Source: Myxococcus stipitatus (GTDB taxonomy: Bacteria; Myxococcota; Myxococcia; Myxococcales; Myxococcaceae). From it: a DNA stretch of 64,000 bases. The translations under genes and the position numbers were made by a program. Below, piece after piece: positions 18,601 through 26,898 of the stretch (its first letter is position 1; every line of letters begins with the position of its first letter). Under the pieces are notes generated by a model, which saw nothing but the letters and a program-made list of their open reading frames with translations, was not told where the DNA came from and ran no database searches. The stretch spans positions 6,820,001 to 6,884,000 of the forward strand of contig NZ_CP102770.1 in NCBI RefSeq assembly GCF_038561935.1, given 5' to 3'.

Positions 18601-21600
18601 CCCTGCGACGCCACCAACCGCACGGTGCCGTCCAGCGCCTCGATGTCCGTGGGACGCAGTTCCAGGACCCGCTTCCACGACGCCAGCGCCTCGGCAGGCT
18701 CGCCCAGGTCCGTCTGAAGCCGTGCCAGCGCGCGGTACAGCTCCGCCCTCGAGGCATCTCCTGCCTTCGGAGCCACCTCCATGATCACCGCGCTCAGCTC
18801 CTCGGGAGCCTCGGCGCGGTCCACCAGCGACACGCACAGCTCCAGCGAGCGAAGGTCGTCCGGCAGCTCGCGCAACGCCCGCGTCGCCGCGAGGAAGCCC
18901 ATCTCCGCGTTCTCCAGCGGTCCGGCGTACATCTCCGCGATGCGGCGCAGCAGCGCGGCGCGCTCCTGCGGCACCGCCTCCGCCGACACGCGGGACTCCA
19001 GCATCTCCACCTGCTTCAGGTGGTTGCCCACGGCGACGAAGACTGGCTCCAGCGCGCTGGCGGCGGCGCCTCGCAACGGGCTCTCCGAGCGTGCCATCTC
19101 CTCCAGCGCACCCACCGCGCCCGCGTGTCCCGCCCGGCGCGTCAACACCGACTGGTACAGCTCCAGCGCGCCGCGCGGGTCGTCCAGGCGAGAGAACTTC
19201 AACCGGCCCAACCGCACGCGCAGGTCCGACGCCTCTTCCTGCGCGCCGCGCTCGTCCGCGAGCTGGACTTCCCGCTCGATGTGCTGCGCGAGCTCCGGCC
19301 AGCGCTCCATGTCCCCGAGGACGCGGCCCAACAACTTGAGCGCGTTGGTGTTCTCGGGTCGCAGCGCGAGGACCTCGCGGTACGACTGCGCCGCCAGCGC
19401 CTTGTCCGCCAGCGTCTCCTCGGCCAGGTGCGCCAGCTCGAACAGCAGGTTCACCTGCGAGGTCGCGTTCGTATCCGCCGCCACCTGACGCCGCATCACC
19501 AGCGCCAGCTCGCGATGCGCACCGGTGCGCCGATGGACCCGGGCGATGGACTCCAGCACGCCCCGGTTCTTCGGGTCCCTGCGGCTCACCTCCTCGAGCG
19601 CGCGGACCGCCAGGTCGTAGCGCTTGAGGCGGTTGTCATAGAGCGTCGCCAACCGTCGCCACAGGTCGCCCGCGAGCGGCTCCTGCGCGCCGCGCTCGAG
19701 CTGGTCTTCGTAAGCGCCCGCCACTTCCTCGAACGACCCCGAGTCGGCCGCCAGCCGCTCCAGCTCGTCGCGAACCGACGTCTCCTGCGGGAACTCGTTG
19801 AACGCCCGGAGCCGGGCGACGAACGCGAGCGACGTCTGCCCCAGCGCCTCGCGCAGGGTCGCCGCCTCCTGGATGGCCTCCAGCCGCCGCTCCGGCGCCA
19901 CGCCCGGCAGCAACACGTCCAGGACCTCCACCAGCTTCCGCGCGTCGTTCAAGCCGCGGTAGACGGGCTCCAGGAGCCGCGCCGCTTCCACGCGAGGCCC
20001 GTCGTGCGCCATCAACCGCTCGAGGCCCGCAACCACCTGGCCATCGCCCGGTGCCAGCTCGAGCAGACGGCGATACACGGGCAGCGCCTCGGCAGGCCCG
20101 ACTTCCTTCTCGAGGAGCTGCGCGCGCTTCAGCAACCACCCACGCCGCGCGCCATCATCCGCCGCGCCGTCCGCGAGCTGGTCCAGCACGTCCGCCTGCT
20201 CGACGAACCGCCGCCCCTTCGCATACAGCTTCTCCAGCGCGAGCAGCCCCTCGGGGACCCGCCGCAGCGCCAGCGCGGAGCGATACGTCTCCACGGCCCG
20301 GGCATCCTCACCCGCGTTCGCGTAGGCCTCGCCCGCCTTGAGCAGCAGGCCCACACGCTCATCCGCGTCCTGGGAGAGCTGGGCCTGACGCGTGTACACC
20401 TCGGAGAGGCTCTTGGCGTTCTGCCCCTTCTCGTACAGTCGAGACAGCGCCTCCAGCGCCTGCCGGTCCTGCGGCGCGTCCGCGAGCAGGTTCTTCCAGA
20501 GCCGCGCGGCCTCCTCGGGCTGATCCAACGTCTCGCGAAGCTCCGCGGCGCGGCGCAGGAGCTCCAGCGCCGTCGGGTCTCCCGCGGTGAGCTCCACCGC
20601 CGCGGACTCGTAGATCTCCGCCAGAACCTCGTGCGAGCCCGTCTCGCGAGCCAGCCGCTCCAGGTCCGGACGCACGCCCTCGCGGTCCAGCCCCTGCGCG
20701 AAGGACTTCACGGCCGACATGAAGGCCAGCGACGTCTGGCGCATGTCACGCTCGTAGATGCGGCGCACCTCTCCGGCGAGGAGCGTCTTCTCCACCGTCA
20801 GCGCGGACTCCATCCGCGCCTCGCGCAGCGCCACGCGGCGGGCATGGTCGCCCACCTGCGCCAGCACCGGGTCCAGCACCTCGAGCGCGGCGCCGCTCGT
20901 GGGAACCGCCGCCTTCACCCAGGCCTCCAGCGCGCCTCGCGCTCCCGGGTGCCCCGAGTCCTCGGAGAGGATGCGCTTGTAGAGCCCCAGCGCCGCGTTC
21001 GGGTCATCCAGCACCGTGCGCTGCAGCTCCGCCAACCGGAACGACACCTCGCGTCCCTGCGGGCTCTGCCCTTCCTGATTGCGGCGCAGCGCCAGCGCCC
21101 ACGCCAGGTCCTGGTGACGCTCCAGCTCCGTGTAGAGCCGGTCCAGCGTGGCCGCGGCCTCGCGGTTCGCCGAGTCGCGCCGCGCAATCGCACGCCACGC
21201 CTCCGCCGCGCTCTCCGGGTCCGACAGCCGCGTCTCGTGCAGCAGCGCCGCCTCGCGCAGGAACGCGAGCTGCTCCGCGGGCTCCGGCGACGCGGCCGCC
21301 AGCTTCTCGAGCACCTCCGCCAGCGCGGCCCACTCCTCGCCCGCGCGGTGCAGCCGCTGCAAGGCACGCAGGCTGTCCAGGTTGCCCGGCTCCAACGCCA
21401 GGAGCGCACGCAGGGCCTTCACCGCGCTCGCCTTGTCGTCGAGCTTCTTCTCGTGCACCTCGGCCAGCTCACGCAGGAGCGCCACGCGCGCGGGGCCGAC
21501 GTCACCCTCTTCCGCCAGCTCCTCGATGATCTCCGCGTAGCTGTCGAGCGCGTCCGCGTCCTCCGCCGCCTGCCGCGCCGTGGAGCGCAGGCCCGCGTCT

Positions 21601-24600
21601 CCAGGGGCCAGCCGCAGCGCTCGCGCCAGGGCCGCGAAGGCCAGCTCGGGCTGACGCAGGTGCGCCAGGTGCACCTGGGCCGCATGCCTGAGCACCTGCA
21701 CCCGGGCCGCGTCGTCCTTCGCCACCTCCGCCAGCACGTCCAGCGTGGCCACGAGCTTGCGATGGTCCTTGGTCCGCTCCAGCGCGGGCACCAGGACACG
21801 CGCCGCCGCTTCGCGCGCGGTCCCCGACGCCAACATCGCCTCCAGCGCCGCGATGGCGTCCGGGTCCGACGGACGCTGCATCAGGATATCCGCGTAGCTC
21901 TGCACCGCCTCCGCGCTGCCGTCCTGCAACCCCTGCAGCAGCTGAGCCCGGCGCAGCTTCAGCCGCGCCGCCTTGTCCGTCTCACCCGCCGACTCCGCGA
22001 GCGCGATCATCCGAGCCAGCGTGTCGCCCAGTTCGCGGGTGCGGCCCGCCTTCTCGTACAGCTCCGCGAGGCGAGGCAGGTGCCGCCCCTCTTCCGCGCC
22101 GTGCGAGAGCGCGGACTGGAGCGCCTCGGCGGCCTGCGCCGGGCGTCCCAGCTCCGTGTTCAGGTCCACGAGCTGGAGCAGCAACTCCAACCGCTCCGCG
22201 CCACGCGCGCCGTGGATGCGCTTGCGCAGGAGTTCCTCGGCATCCGCCGCGCGCCCCGCTCGCCCATACAGCCGCACCAGCCGCTGCAGCACCGCGCCCG
22301 ACTCCGGGGCGCGCTCCACCGCGGCCTCGAGCGCGACGATGGCATCCGCCACCAGCCCGCCCTCTTCCGTCAGCCCCGCCGCCTCGGTGAGCAGCGCCAG
22401 CGCCACGGCCGGCTCCTCCAGCTCCGCCGCCAGCGTGCGCAGCACGCGCCCCAGCTCCGAGTGCGCGGACAAGTCCCGCGCGAGCCGCAGCGCCTCCGCG
22501 CGCGACGACTCGTCCTTCGGGTCCTCGCGAACCACGCGCACCCGCGTGTCGAAGGCCGCGCGACTGTCGGCCAGCTGCTTCTCGTGGATGCTCGCCAGCA
22601 GCGAGAAGAGCCGCTTGCGCGCGGCCGGCTCCGTCGTGGCCTCCAGCTGCTGCTGAAGCGCCGCCACCTGCCGCTGGTGGTCTCCCGCCCGGCCATAGTG
22701 CGTGGCCAGCGCCTCCGTCACCTCGTTCGACCGCACGCCCGCCGCGGCCAGTCGCTCCAGTCCGCCGACCACCACACCCGTCGAGACGTTCTCCGCCAGG
22801 AGCCCGAGGAACAGGTCCGCCGCGTCCTGCTGACGCCCGAGCCGCTCCGCGTACAGCTTCGCCTGGCGCGCGGTCCACTCGTTGCGCTCGAGCTGCGACT
22901 CCGCCAGCGCCGCGAGCCGACCCGCCAGCGCCGCCGCTTCATCGAAGCGCGACAACGCCACGCACAGGCCCTGCAGCCGCTGCACCGCGCCAATCTCCTC
23001 GGGCGCGAGCTGCACCCACTCGCGCACCAGCGGCTCCAGCTCCTCCGGCGCGGCGCCAGCGGCCTCGCGCCGCGTCACCTCCGCCTCCAGCCGAGCCTTC
23101 GGGTCGTCCGCGAGCGCCGCGGCCGCCTGCAGCGACTTCACGGCCTCCGCCGCCGCCGTGTCGCCGGGGATGCGAGCCAGCACCTCGCGCCACGCGGCCT
23201 CCGCGCGCACGGGGTCCGCCAGCGGCCCCTGGAGCAACAGCGCGAGCTGCCGCCACAACGTCGCGGAGACCTCCGCCACCGTCGCTGCCTGCGCGGCACG
23301 CTGCAGCGCCAAGGCGAGGGCCGGCCGCGCATCGGCCTTCTCCGCGTGCTCCACCACGGAGCCCAGGAGCAGAGGCCGCGCCGGGTCCAGCTCCAGCGCC
23401 CGCGACAACACCTCGAAGGCGCCTCGCGCGTCCTCCTTCTCCTCGAACATCAACGCGAGCGCCTCGCAGAAGGCCACCCGCTCCGCACGCGGACGAGGCG
23501 CCAGCAGCGCCAGGTCCAACAGCGGCACCACCGCCTCCAGCTCCTCGTCCTCCGCCAGGAGTCGCGCGAGCTGGAAGGCCGCGAGCGCATGCGTCGGGTC
23601 CAGCTTCAGCGCCGCTTCCAGGTGCGTGCGCGCCGCCGCCGCGTCCTTGAGCTGCGACAGACACAGCTCCGCCAGACGCAGCCGCATGGCCGCCTGACTC
23701 GGCTTGTCCTTCACCGTGCCCAGGTAGCGCTCCAGCACCGCCACCGCGTCCGCCGGACGACCGCCTTCCAACAGCTGCTCCGCCGTGAGGCTCGCCGCAT
23801 CCGCGCGCGACGGGTCCGCCGCCACGGCCCGCTCGAAGGCCGCGAGCGCACCCGGCGCGTCATTCAAACGCCCCAGGCGCATCGTGCCCACGCGCAGCCA
23901 CAGGTCCACCTGCGCGCCGCGGTCCTTCACCTCGCCCGCCATCGCCTCGATTTGCGCAATCGCCGGCGCGAAGTCCCCGCCCGCGCGCGCCGCCATCTTC
24001 TCGATGAGCGACAGGCCCTCGGGCATCCCCGGCCACAGCAGGAAGCACCGGTCCAGCGCCTCCTTCACCTTGCCGGCGGAGGCCGGGTCGTACCAGGCGA
24101 ACAGCTTCGCCACGAGCAGCGACAGCCGCGCCGCGCTCTTGCGGTCCCGCTCCTCCAGCGACATGCCCCGCAGCATCCGCACGCGGTCGCGCCACGTCTG
24201 CTCGAAGCGCTGCAGCGCGCGGGTCGTCTTCTCGACGCGAGCGTTCTGGGGCTCCAACACCCGCGCCACGTCCAACACCCGCTGCGCCAGCTCGTGCTCG
24301 GTGGGGTCGTCCACCAGCCGCTCCGCCAGCGCCGCGTACTCCTCCGCCATGCCCGCGTCGCCCAGCGCCTCGCGCTCGCGCTCCAGCGCCTCGAAGGCCG
24401 TCTGGAATCGCTCCTCGGACAACAGCAGCTGCCGCACGCGGCGGAAGATGGCGCGGTCCGACTTCGCTCGCGCGGCGCGCTGCAGGCACAGCACCGCCCG
24501 GTCCCGACGGAAGAGCTTCTGCTCGTAGAGGTCCGCGGCCTTCAGGTAATGGCCCGCGCTCTCCTCGCCTTGCGTGGCGCTTCCCAGTCGCTCCAACACC

Positions 24601-24923
24601 TCGGCGAGCGCGGCGGCATCCTGCCGCGTCTCGTGCAGACGCTTGAGGCCCCGCAGCGCGGGCAGCGGCTCTCGCGCCACCAGCAGCGCGCGCTTGAGCA
24701 ACTCCTCCGCGCGAGGCGCGTTGCGCTGGCGCTCATGCGCGAGCTCCGCGGCACGGCACAACAGACGCACCGCTTCATCGGCGGCGACGTCGCGCGAACG
24801 ACCCTCGTACAAGCGGATCAGCTCTTCCACTCGGCCGGCTTTCTCCAGCGCGGCCTCGGCTTCGACGAAGCTCCGGTCATCGGACACGCGCAGCGTGGGT
24901 CGAGGGGACGTGGACGGTTGCAT
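12648..24923 (-). CDS. gltI: Gliding motility protein GltI (AgmK), giant TPR protein
   Basis: 4091 residues, almost entirely helical TPR-type repeats (A-x3-Y-x2-(L/A)L ... P-x4-A-(L/W)), with no signal peptide or membrane segment. A cytoplasmic scaffold is expected, as for the equally oversized M. xanthus AgmK/GltI. Besides the ~34-residue repeat there is a longer period. A module with LAFxAxxRAF, then RxxLExLAxxxGS, then ELAxxYE recurs near residues 1092, 1394, 1694, 2004 and 2307, then 2814, a spacing of about 300. Each of the first five is preceded by an AAxxLxPV-type segment. The last ~400 residues are not clearly TPR and may form a separate globular cap. A terminator-like hairpin precedes the gene, suggesting a separate unit from gltD-H. 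A 3002-codon antisense frame across it is a codon-bias artefact. Confidence 0.95.
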   Translation of the reverse strand: MQPSTSPRPTLRVSDDRSFVEAEAALEKAGRVEELIRLYEGRSRDVAADEAVRLLCRAAELAHERQRNAPRAEELLKRALLVAREPLPALRGLKRLHETRQDAAALAEVLERLGSATQGEESAGHYLKAADLYEQKLFRRDRAVLCLQRAARAKSDRAIFRRVRQLLLSEERFQTAFEALEREREALGDAGMAEEYAALAERLVDDPTEHELAQRVLDVARVLEPQNARVEKTTRALQRFEQTWRDRVRMLRGMSLEERDRKSAARLSLLVAKLFAWYDPASAGKVKEALDRCFLLWPGMPEGLSLIEKMAARAGGDFAPAIAQIEAMAGEVKDRGAQVDLWLRVGTMRLGRLNDAPGALAAFERAVAADPSRADAASLTAEQLLEGGRPADAVAVLERYLGTVKDKPSQAAMRLRLAELCLSQLKDAAAARTHLEAALKLDPTHALAAFQLARLLAEDEELEAVVPLLDLALLAPRPRAERVAFCEALALMFEEKEDARGAFEVLSRALELDPARPLLLGSVVEHAEKADARPALALALQRAAQAATVAEVSATLWRQLALLLQGPLADPVRAEAAWREVLARIPGDTAAAEAVKSLQAAAALADDPKARLEAEVTRREAAGAAPEELEPLVREWVQLAPEEIGAVQRLQGLCVALSRFDEAAALAGRLAALAESQLERNEWTARQAKLYAERLGRQQDAADLFLGLLAENVSTGVVVGGLERLAAAGVRSNEVTEALATHYGRAGDHQRQVAALQQQLEATTEPAARKRLFSLLASIHEKQLADSRAAFDTRVRVVREDPKDESSRAEALRLARDLSAHSELGRVLRTLAAELEEPAVALALLTEAAGLTEEGGLVADAIVALEAAVERAPESGAVLQRLVRLYGRAGRAADAEELLRKRIHGARGAERLELLLQLVDLNTELGRPAQAAEALQSALSHGAEEGRHLPRLAELYEKAGRTRELGDTLARMIALAESAGETDKAARLKLRRAQLLQGLQDGSAEAVQSYADILMQRPSDPDAIAALEAMLASGTAREAAARVLVPALERTKDHRKLVATLDVLAEVAKDDAARVQVLRHAAQVHLAHLRQPELAFAALARALRLAPGDAGLRSTARQAAEDADALDSYAEIIEELAEEGDVGPARVALLRELAEVHEKKLDDKASAVKALRALLALEPGNLDSLRALQRLHRAGEEWAALAEVLEKLAAASPEPAEQLAFLREAALLHETRLSDPESAAEAWRAIARRDSANREAAATLDRLYTELERHQDLAWALALRRNQEGQSPQGREVSFRLAELQRTVLDDPNAALGLYKRILSEDSGHPGARGALEAWVKAAVPTSGAALEVLDPVLAQVGDHARRVALREARMESALTVEKTLLAGEVRRIYERDMRQTSLAFMSAVKSFAQGLDREGVRPDLERLARETGSHEVLAEIYESAAVELTAGDPTALELLRRAAELRETLDQPEEAARLWKNLLADAPQDRQALEALSRLYEKGQNAKSLSEVYTRQAQLSQDADERVGLLLKAGEAYANAGEDARAVETYRSALALRRVPEGLLALEKLYAKGRRFVEQADVLDQLADGAADDGARRGWLLKRAQLLEKEVGPAEALPVYRRLLELAPGDGQVVAGLERLMAHDGPRVEAARLLEPVYRGLNDARKLVEVLDVLLPGVAPERRLEAIQEAATLREALGQTSLAFVARLRAFNEFPQETSVRDELERLAADSGSFEEVAGAYEDQLERGAQEPLAGDLWRRLATLYDNRLKRYDLAVRALEEVSRRDPKNRGVLESIARVHRRTGAHRELALVMRRQVAADTNATSQVNLLFELAHLAEETLADKALAAQSYREVLALRPENTNALKLLGRVLGDMERWPELAQHIEREVQLADERGAQEEASDLRVRLGRLKFSRLDDPRGALELYQSVLTRRAGHAGAVGALEEMARSESPLRGAAASALEPVFVAVGNHLKQVEMLESRVSAEAVPQERAALLRRIAEMYAGPLENAEMGFLAATRALRELPDDLRSLELCVSLVDRAEAPEELSAVIMEVAPKAGDASRAELYRALARLQTDLGEPAEALASWKRVLELRPTDIEALDGTVRLVASQGKPTELLEVLRRQLAVAEEPSRRATVLLQIGLLQEDSLQDALGALATFRRLLELKPDDMAALERMETLCQKQERWPELADVLARRIALMPPEAGLELKFRLASVRETRLLDRTGALTMYGEVLAVQPNHPGTVARMEGVVAREPQNLLAVETLLRAFRASGDVPRLAQLIEMRVGVSTDAFERKALLGELATLREAQGESELTFLALFRAFKEDPNDGEVRRRLENSTDASDSYDELVAAYEEALPRVAEAADAAQVCLKLGQLLESKLRDSDRAVTYYERARTLHAAVQGRALVALDRLYLELQAWPELAGILEALVANATEQAERIGYLFRLGQLYQERLDSPDRAASAYEAILKLEPGHLASARLLENIYENASASEKLYAILKLQAEKVVGPERDRVVSKMAQVSAEGLSDLGGSIELYRELLAKNSRNEQAFSALESLYERADRPQDLRELLEGRLALTLDPREVVRLNERLGRVVYRLLKQPEAAVPYFKAALDRDARNRAVLDTLRDLYDETEQREELVGVLRRLIPLQENSEGVKALRLRLAEVLAGMGRREEALDAARRALEVEPHQVAELDRVHALFISLRAWNDAVRALELKVQVHLAAEEREHAVTTYFEVADLWAGQGGKPEQSSGALEKVLELDPANRTAYERVCVLYRTYNDWRAYATAVDRYLPHFVTDEEKLASLRELARVQEERLGQKDVAFLALCRALQIDASDDTLREEVERLADETGSHEELAAVYEEVADELPRGPLAERLYATLARVHDTRLDDPKSAEGAFRKILEFDPTNATALDGLAAVFQRRGHEREYVVALEQKLEAAGSIEQRKGILREIARVWDEKLEDPAEAATALLRALELEPDAETLGVLTALYRRQRAWRDVAMTLLRARDLADTAEERARIQVEVAGVFERDIADDESAVAAYRQALELDPVNREALESLERLHTKLDQPADLLAIYERMLELSEDWREKVRVLFRSATIWEDKYQNPANADVCVEGVLSIDPQNVQAIKALIRLRRAQSRWEDLIIAYERQLALAVSPQEQAELYVDIGNVQYQQLKAVDRAVNSYHAALAVDAESRPALHALGNLYERSGNWPFALEMLQKEAELAGQSKDAVELYFRLGKINEDMLMDTGSARNAYQQAIAIDVGHLPSIRALKGIQEQEKDWSGYEQTLRQEAEQTEDPAAKGRALLDVARYHAETREDRETATGYWEEALKHIPDSLEAARALADVYIAHEEWADAERMLDIVTRKLAEKAMVEKDAAVAADLCRQLYRLGYVAEKLGKRDKALSCYETAYERDATYLPALEGYGNLLVQTRRYEGALKVFQTILIHHREELTDLEVVEVYWQLGDIHAALNQTDRAQNHFEKALAIDPGHEPTLRALVILMDKAGQYEKSADLRQQLVGVLEGEAKAKVYLDLGRISRDQLHDPYMAIDAFTGALKVLPDALEVMDQLYVLLRETRQGQKAADVLARMLALPTLSSEPHKAKRVWFALGELRRDDLKDVEGAAQAFNAALDLDPRFVEAFSSLEAMLGGARQWKSLEENYTKMLGRLPKTPETHVARMALWRALGDLYHQVLKHPEGAVAAYGVAAKGLPDDAGVQEAFAELAGNMPGKEEEAIAALRRALPHTESPRKVCGQLVRLAAMRKDYDLAWLAAQATSGLLGEEGEDEKEILVKLGPHAKKKEVAQRPVDDQLWNSYLFHPKARGPLAELLGLLFAKAGHLYAAPFTQYQLVPRKHRIDVASAQEYHVHHYRYVARLLGMEAVELYSPFLVATRERMAKRSNEPAPEPQVNVELLQTHPASVRVGGKYFAEQGQKEVYYLLGRALALARPELAFTQFVPAERLEAILQAALNLVVGNVRIAESLHGVEPERRALEKVLTDMDRAALSKAARAWLPTATPQSVRQFLEGAELTAARAGLFVAGEMEPVRRLVQGETGASFRVPPRTKLKELLVFATSEEHHRLRVAVGTHVEVQVRR

Positions 24924-24962
24924 GGGGAGGGCGGGCCTCGGGGGGTGAAAATGGAATGCAGC

Positions 24963-25004
24963 GGGGGCGCCAGCCGCCGGACTTTACCGGCCGCGAGCGC
25001 CCCC
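24963..25004 (-). promoter_or_regulatory. Inverted repeat in the gltI leader
   Basis: GGGGGCGC (24963-24970) pairs with GCGCCCCC (24997-25004), with further imperfect pairing inside (GCCGCCGG against CCGGCCGC). It lies 40-80 bases upstream of the gltI ATG and would form a large stem-loop in a leader transcript. No convincing -10/-35 pair was found here. Confidence 0.4.
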
Positions 25005-25016
25005 GAGCAATCATGC

Positions 25017-25036
25017 AAAACCCGCCAAAGGGCGGG
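25017..25036 (-). terminator. Intrinsic terminator between the RG-rich TPR gene and gltI
   Basis: On the minus strand CCCGCC-CTTT-GGCGGG is followed directly by TTTT (stem 25036-25031 with 25026-25021, T-run 25020-25017). It starts 18 bases after the stop of the gene at 25054 and lies 94 bases before the gltI ATG. Confidence 0.75.
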
Positions 25037-25053
25037 AATCATTGGTCTTCTTG

Positions 25054-26880
25054 CTACTCAGCCGTCGAAGCATCCGGGGAAGCGTCGCCTTCCTCGCCCG
25101 CCGGTTCAGCGGGAGCCGGTGCCACGGCCACCGCCTCCGGCAGTGCCTTCGCACGCTCCAGACCCGCGCTGTCGTTGAGCTGGGTGTAGAGGGCAATCGC
25201 CTTCTCCCGCTGCTGCAGCTCCTCCGCGAGCTGAGCGGCGCGAGCCACGTTGCCAAGCTTCTCGTGCAGCGGCAGGGCCTTGTCCTTGCGCCCCGCGGCC
25301 TCCCACGCCTCGGCGGACGCGGCGACGTCGCCCAGGAGCTCCAGCCACCGGGCACGGCCCGCCGGCTTCTGCTCCTGCTCGGCCCGAGCCAGCTCGCGCT
25401 GAGCCAGCTCCTTCGCCTCCTCATCCAGCTTCAGGCGCTGCATGAAGTGGAACGCCTTGGGAGGAGGCAGGGTGCCCAGCACCTCCACCGCCTCGCGGCG
25501 CTGTCCCGCCGCCACGAGGAGCGTGGCCGCGCCCAGACGGTCCCCGCGCTCCACCAGGCTCTTCACCTCGAGCCCGCGGATGCGGTTGGCGCTGGCCATG
25601 TCGCGCGAGCGCTCGTACGCCTTGCGCGCCAGGGTCAGCTTCCCCGCACGCTCGTACGCGAGCGCCGCCTGGTCGAACTGGCGAGCACGCTCATACAGGC
25701 GCGCCACGTTCTCGAAGTCGCCCTTGCCCACGTAGTGCTCCATGAGGAGCTCGTAGGCGCCGGCCTTCTCCAGCGTGGGGGCCAGCTGATCCGGAGGCAG
25801 CGTGCTCACCAGGCGGCGCGCGGCGTCATTGTCGCCACCCGCGAGCCCCGTGCGCAGCGCGCTCTTGAGGTCCCCACCCGCCTCGAACAGCCGGGTGGCC
25901 TCGGCGAAGCCGCCGTTGCGCTCATGGAGCCGGGCCGCGTCACGCGTGCGCCCCATGCCCTCGAGCTGCTTGGCCTGCTCCTTCCAATCGCCCGTCAGCT
26001 CCGGCGCGGGGCGACGCTCGCCTCGCTCCGGACGCTCACCGCGCTCGGGACGCTCCCGGCGCTCGCCGCGCTCCCGGCGCTCGCCCCTCTCGGGACGCTC
26101 ACCACGCTCACGGCGCTCGCCCCTCTCGGGACGCTCACCACGCTCACGGCGCTCCGGACGGGCCTCCGCCCGAGCCTGGGGAGCCGCGGGCTCCTCCACC
26201 TCGGGACCCGGCTGCCGGCCGCTGGCGGAGAAGGCCGCCTCGGAGCGGTCCTTGTCACCCGCGGCGCGCCAGACCTGGCCCACCAGGAACATGACGTCCG
26301 TCCACGCGTCGAACTTCTCCTTCGCGGGGTCCACCGCGGGAGCGGCGGCCTCGGCGGGAGCAGCACCTTCCGCCGCGGGAGCAGCGGCTTCCGCGCCCTC
26401 GGAGGGAGCCGCCTCGGCCGGAGCCGCGGGGGCCTCCACCGGAGCCGTGCTCGCATCGGCGGCCGGAGCCTCCGGCGCCGCGGGCTTGGGCTGACGCTGC
26501 ACGCGCAGCATCGTGGTGATGAGGCGGCCTCGCGTGTTGAGGTCCAGGTCCTCCAGCGACTTCAGCCGCATGGGCCGCAGCGAGCGGACGATCGCCTGCA
26601 GCGGGCCCTTCTCGGCGCCGAAGTCCGTCTTGGACAACGCCTTCTCCAGGACACTCAGCTCGGAGATGACGCGCTGCCCCGGGCCCACGGGCCCTTCGTC
26701 ACGGCCACGGCCGCGGCCCTCACCGCGCCCACGGCCCTCGCCCCGTCCAGGGCCTCCCGGGCCACCTCGGCCTCCAAAACCACCGCCAGGGCCATCACGG
26801 CGCGGGCCCTGACCCGGCGCACCCGCGTCACGACCACGCCCACCCTGCCGTGGCCCACCGCTTCCATTCTCCTGAGGCAC
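25054..26880 (-). CDS. RG-rich, TPR-containing cytoplasmic protein of the gliding cluster
   Basis: 608 residues from GTG 26880, supported by GGGAG 6 bases upstream and a short gap from gltH. Four regions are visible. An Arg/Gly-rich disordered N-terminus (about 8-62) holds repeated RGxGRG units. A short conserved helical domain follows (about 68-128, VISELSVLEKALSK ... LNTRGRLITTML). Next come an Ala/Pro linker and a highly charged 12-residue repeat RRERGERPERGE (about 241-290). The C-terminal half is TPR-like helical repeats (about 295-580). There is no signal peptide, so it should be cytoplasmic. It lies between gltH and gltI and ends at a terminator. None of the Glt letters I know fits it. 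The RG-rich part suggests RNA binding or condensate formation, which is inference only. Confidence 0.8.
   Translation of the reverse strand: MPQENGSGGPRQGGRGRDAGAPGQGPRRDGPGGGFGGRGGPGGPGRGEGRGRGEGRGRGRDEGPVGPGQRVISELSVLEKALSKTDFGAEKGPLQAIVRSLRPMRLKSLEDLDLNTRGRLITTMLRVQRQPKPAAPEAPAADASTAPVEAPAAPAEAAPSEGAEAAAPAAEGAAPAEAAAPAVDPAKEKFDAWTDVMFLVGQVWRAAGDKDRSEAAFSASGRQPGPEVEEPAAPQARAEARPERRERGERPERGERRERGERPERGERRERGERRERPERGERPERGERRPAPELTGDWKEQAKQLEGMGRTRDAARLHERNGGFAEATRLFEAGGDLKSALRTGLAGGDNDAARRLVSTLPPDQLAPTLEKAGAYELLMEHYVGKGDFENVARLYERARQFDQAALAYERAGKLTLARKAYERSRDMASANRIRGLEVKSLVERGDRLGAATLLVAAGQRREAVEVLGTLPPPKAFHFMQRLKLDEEAKELAQRELARAEQEQKPAGRARWLELLGDVAASAEAWEAAGRKDKALPLHEKLGNVARAAQLAEELQQREKAIALYTQLNDSAGLERAKALPEAVAVAPAPAEPAGEEGDASPDASTAE
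26076..26147. repeat. 36-bp direct repeat, two full copies
   Basis: Two identical or near-identical 36-base units (26076-26111 and 26112-26147), flanked by degenerate partial copies on both sides (from about 26020 to 26165), encode the 12-residue RRERGERPERGE repeat. The period is a multiple of three, so copy-number change would keep the frame. Confidence 0.85.
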
Positions 26881-26898
26881 GTCTTTCTCCCGCTAGAA

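Noticed and set aside
16170..25178. 3002-codon open frame antisense to gltI
   Set aside because: A result of high-GC codon bias; composition is dominated by Arg/Gln/Leu/His, with no domain, and the opposite frame is a clear TPR protein.
26020..26165. CRISPR-like repeat array
   Set aside because: Repeats are contiguous without spacers, in frame with a coding region, and no cas genes are near.
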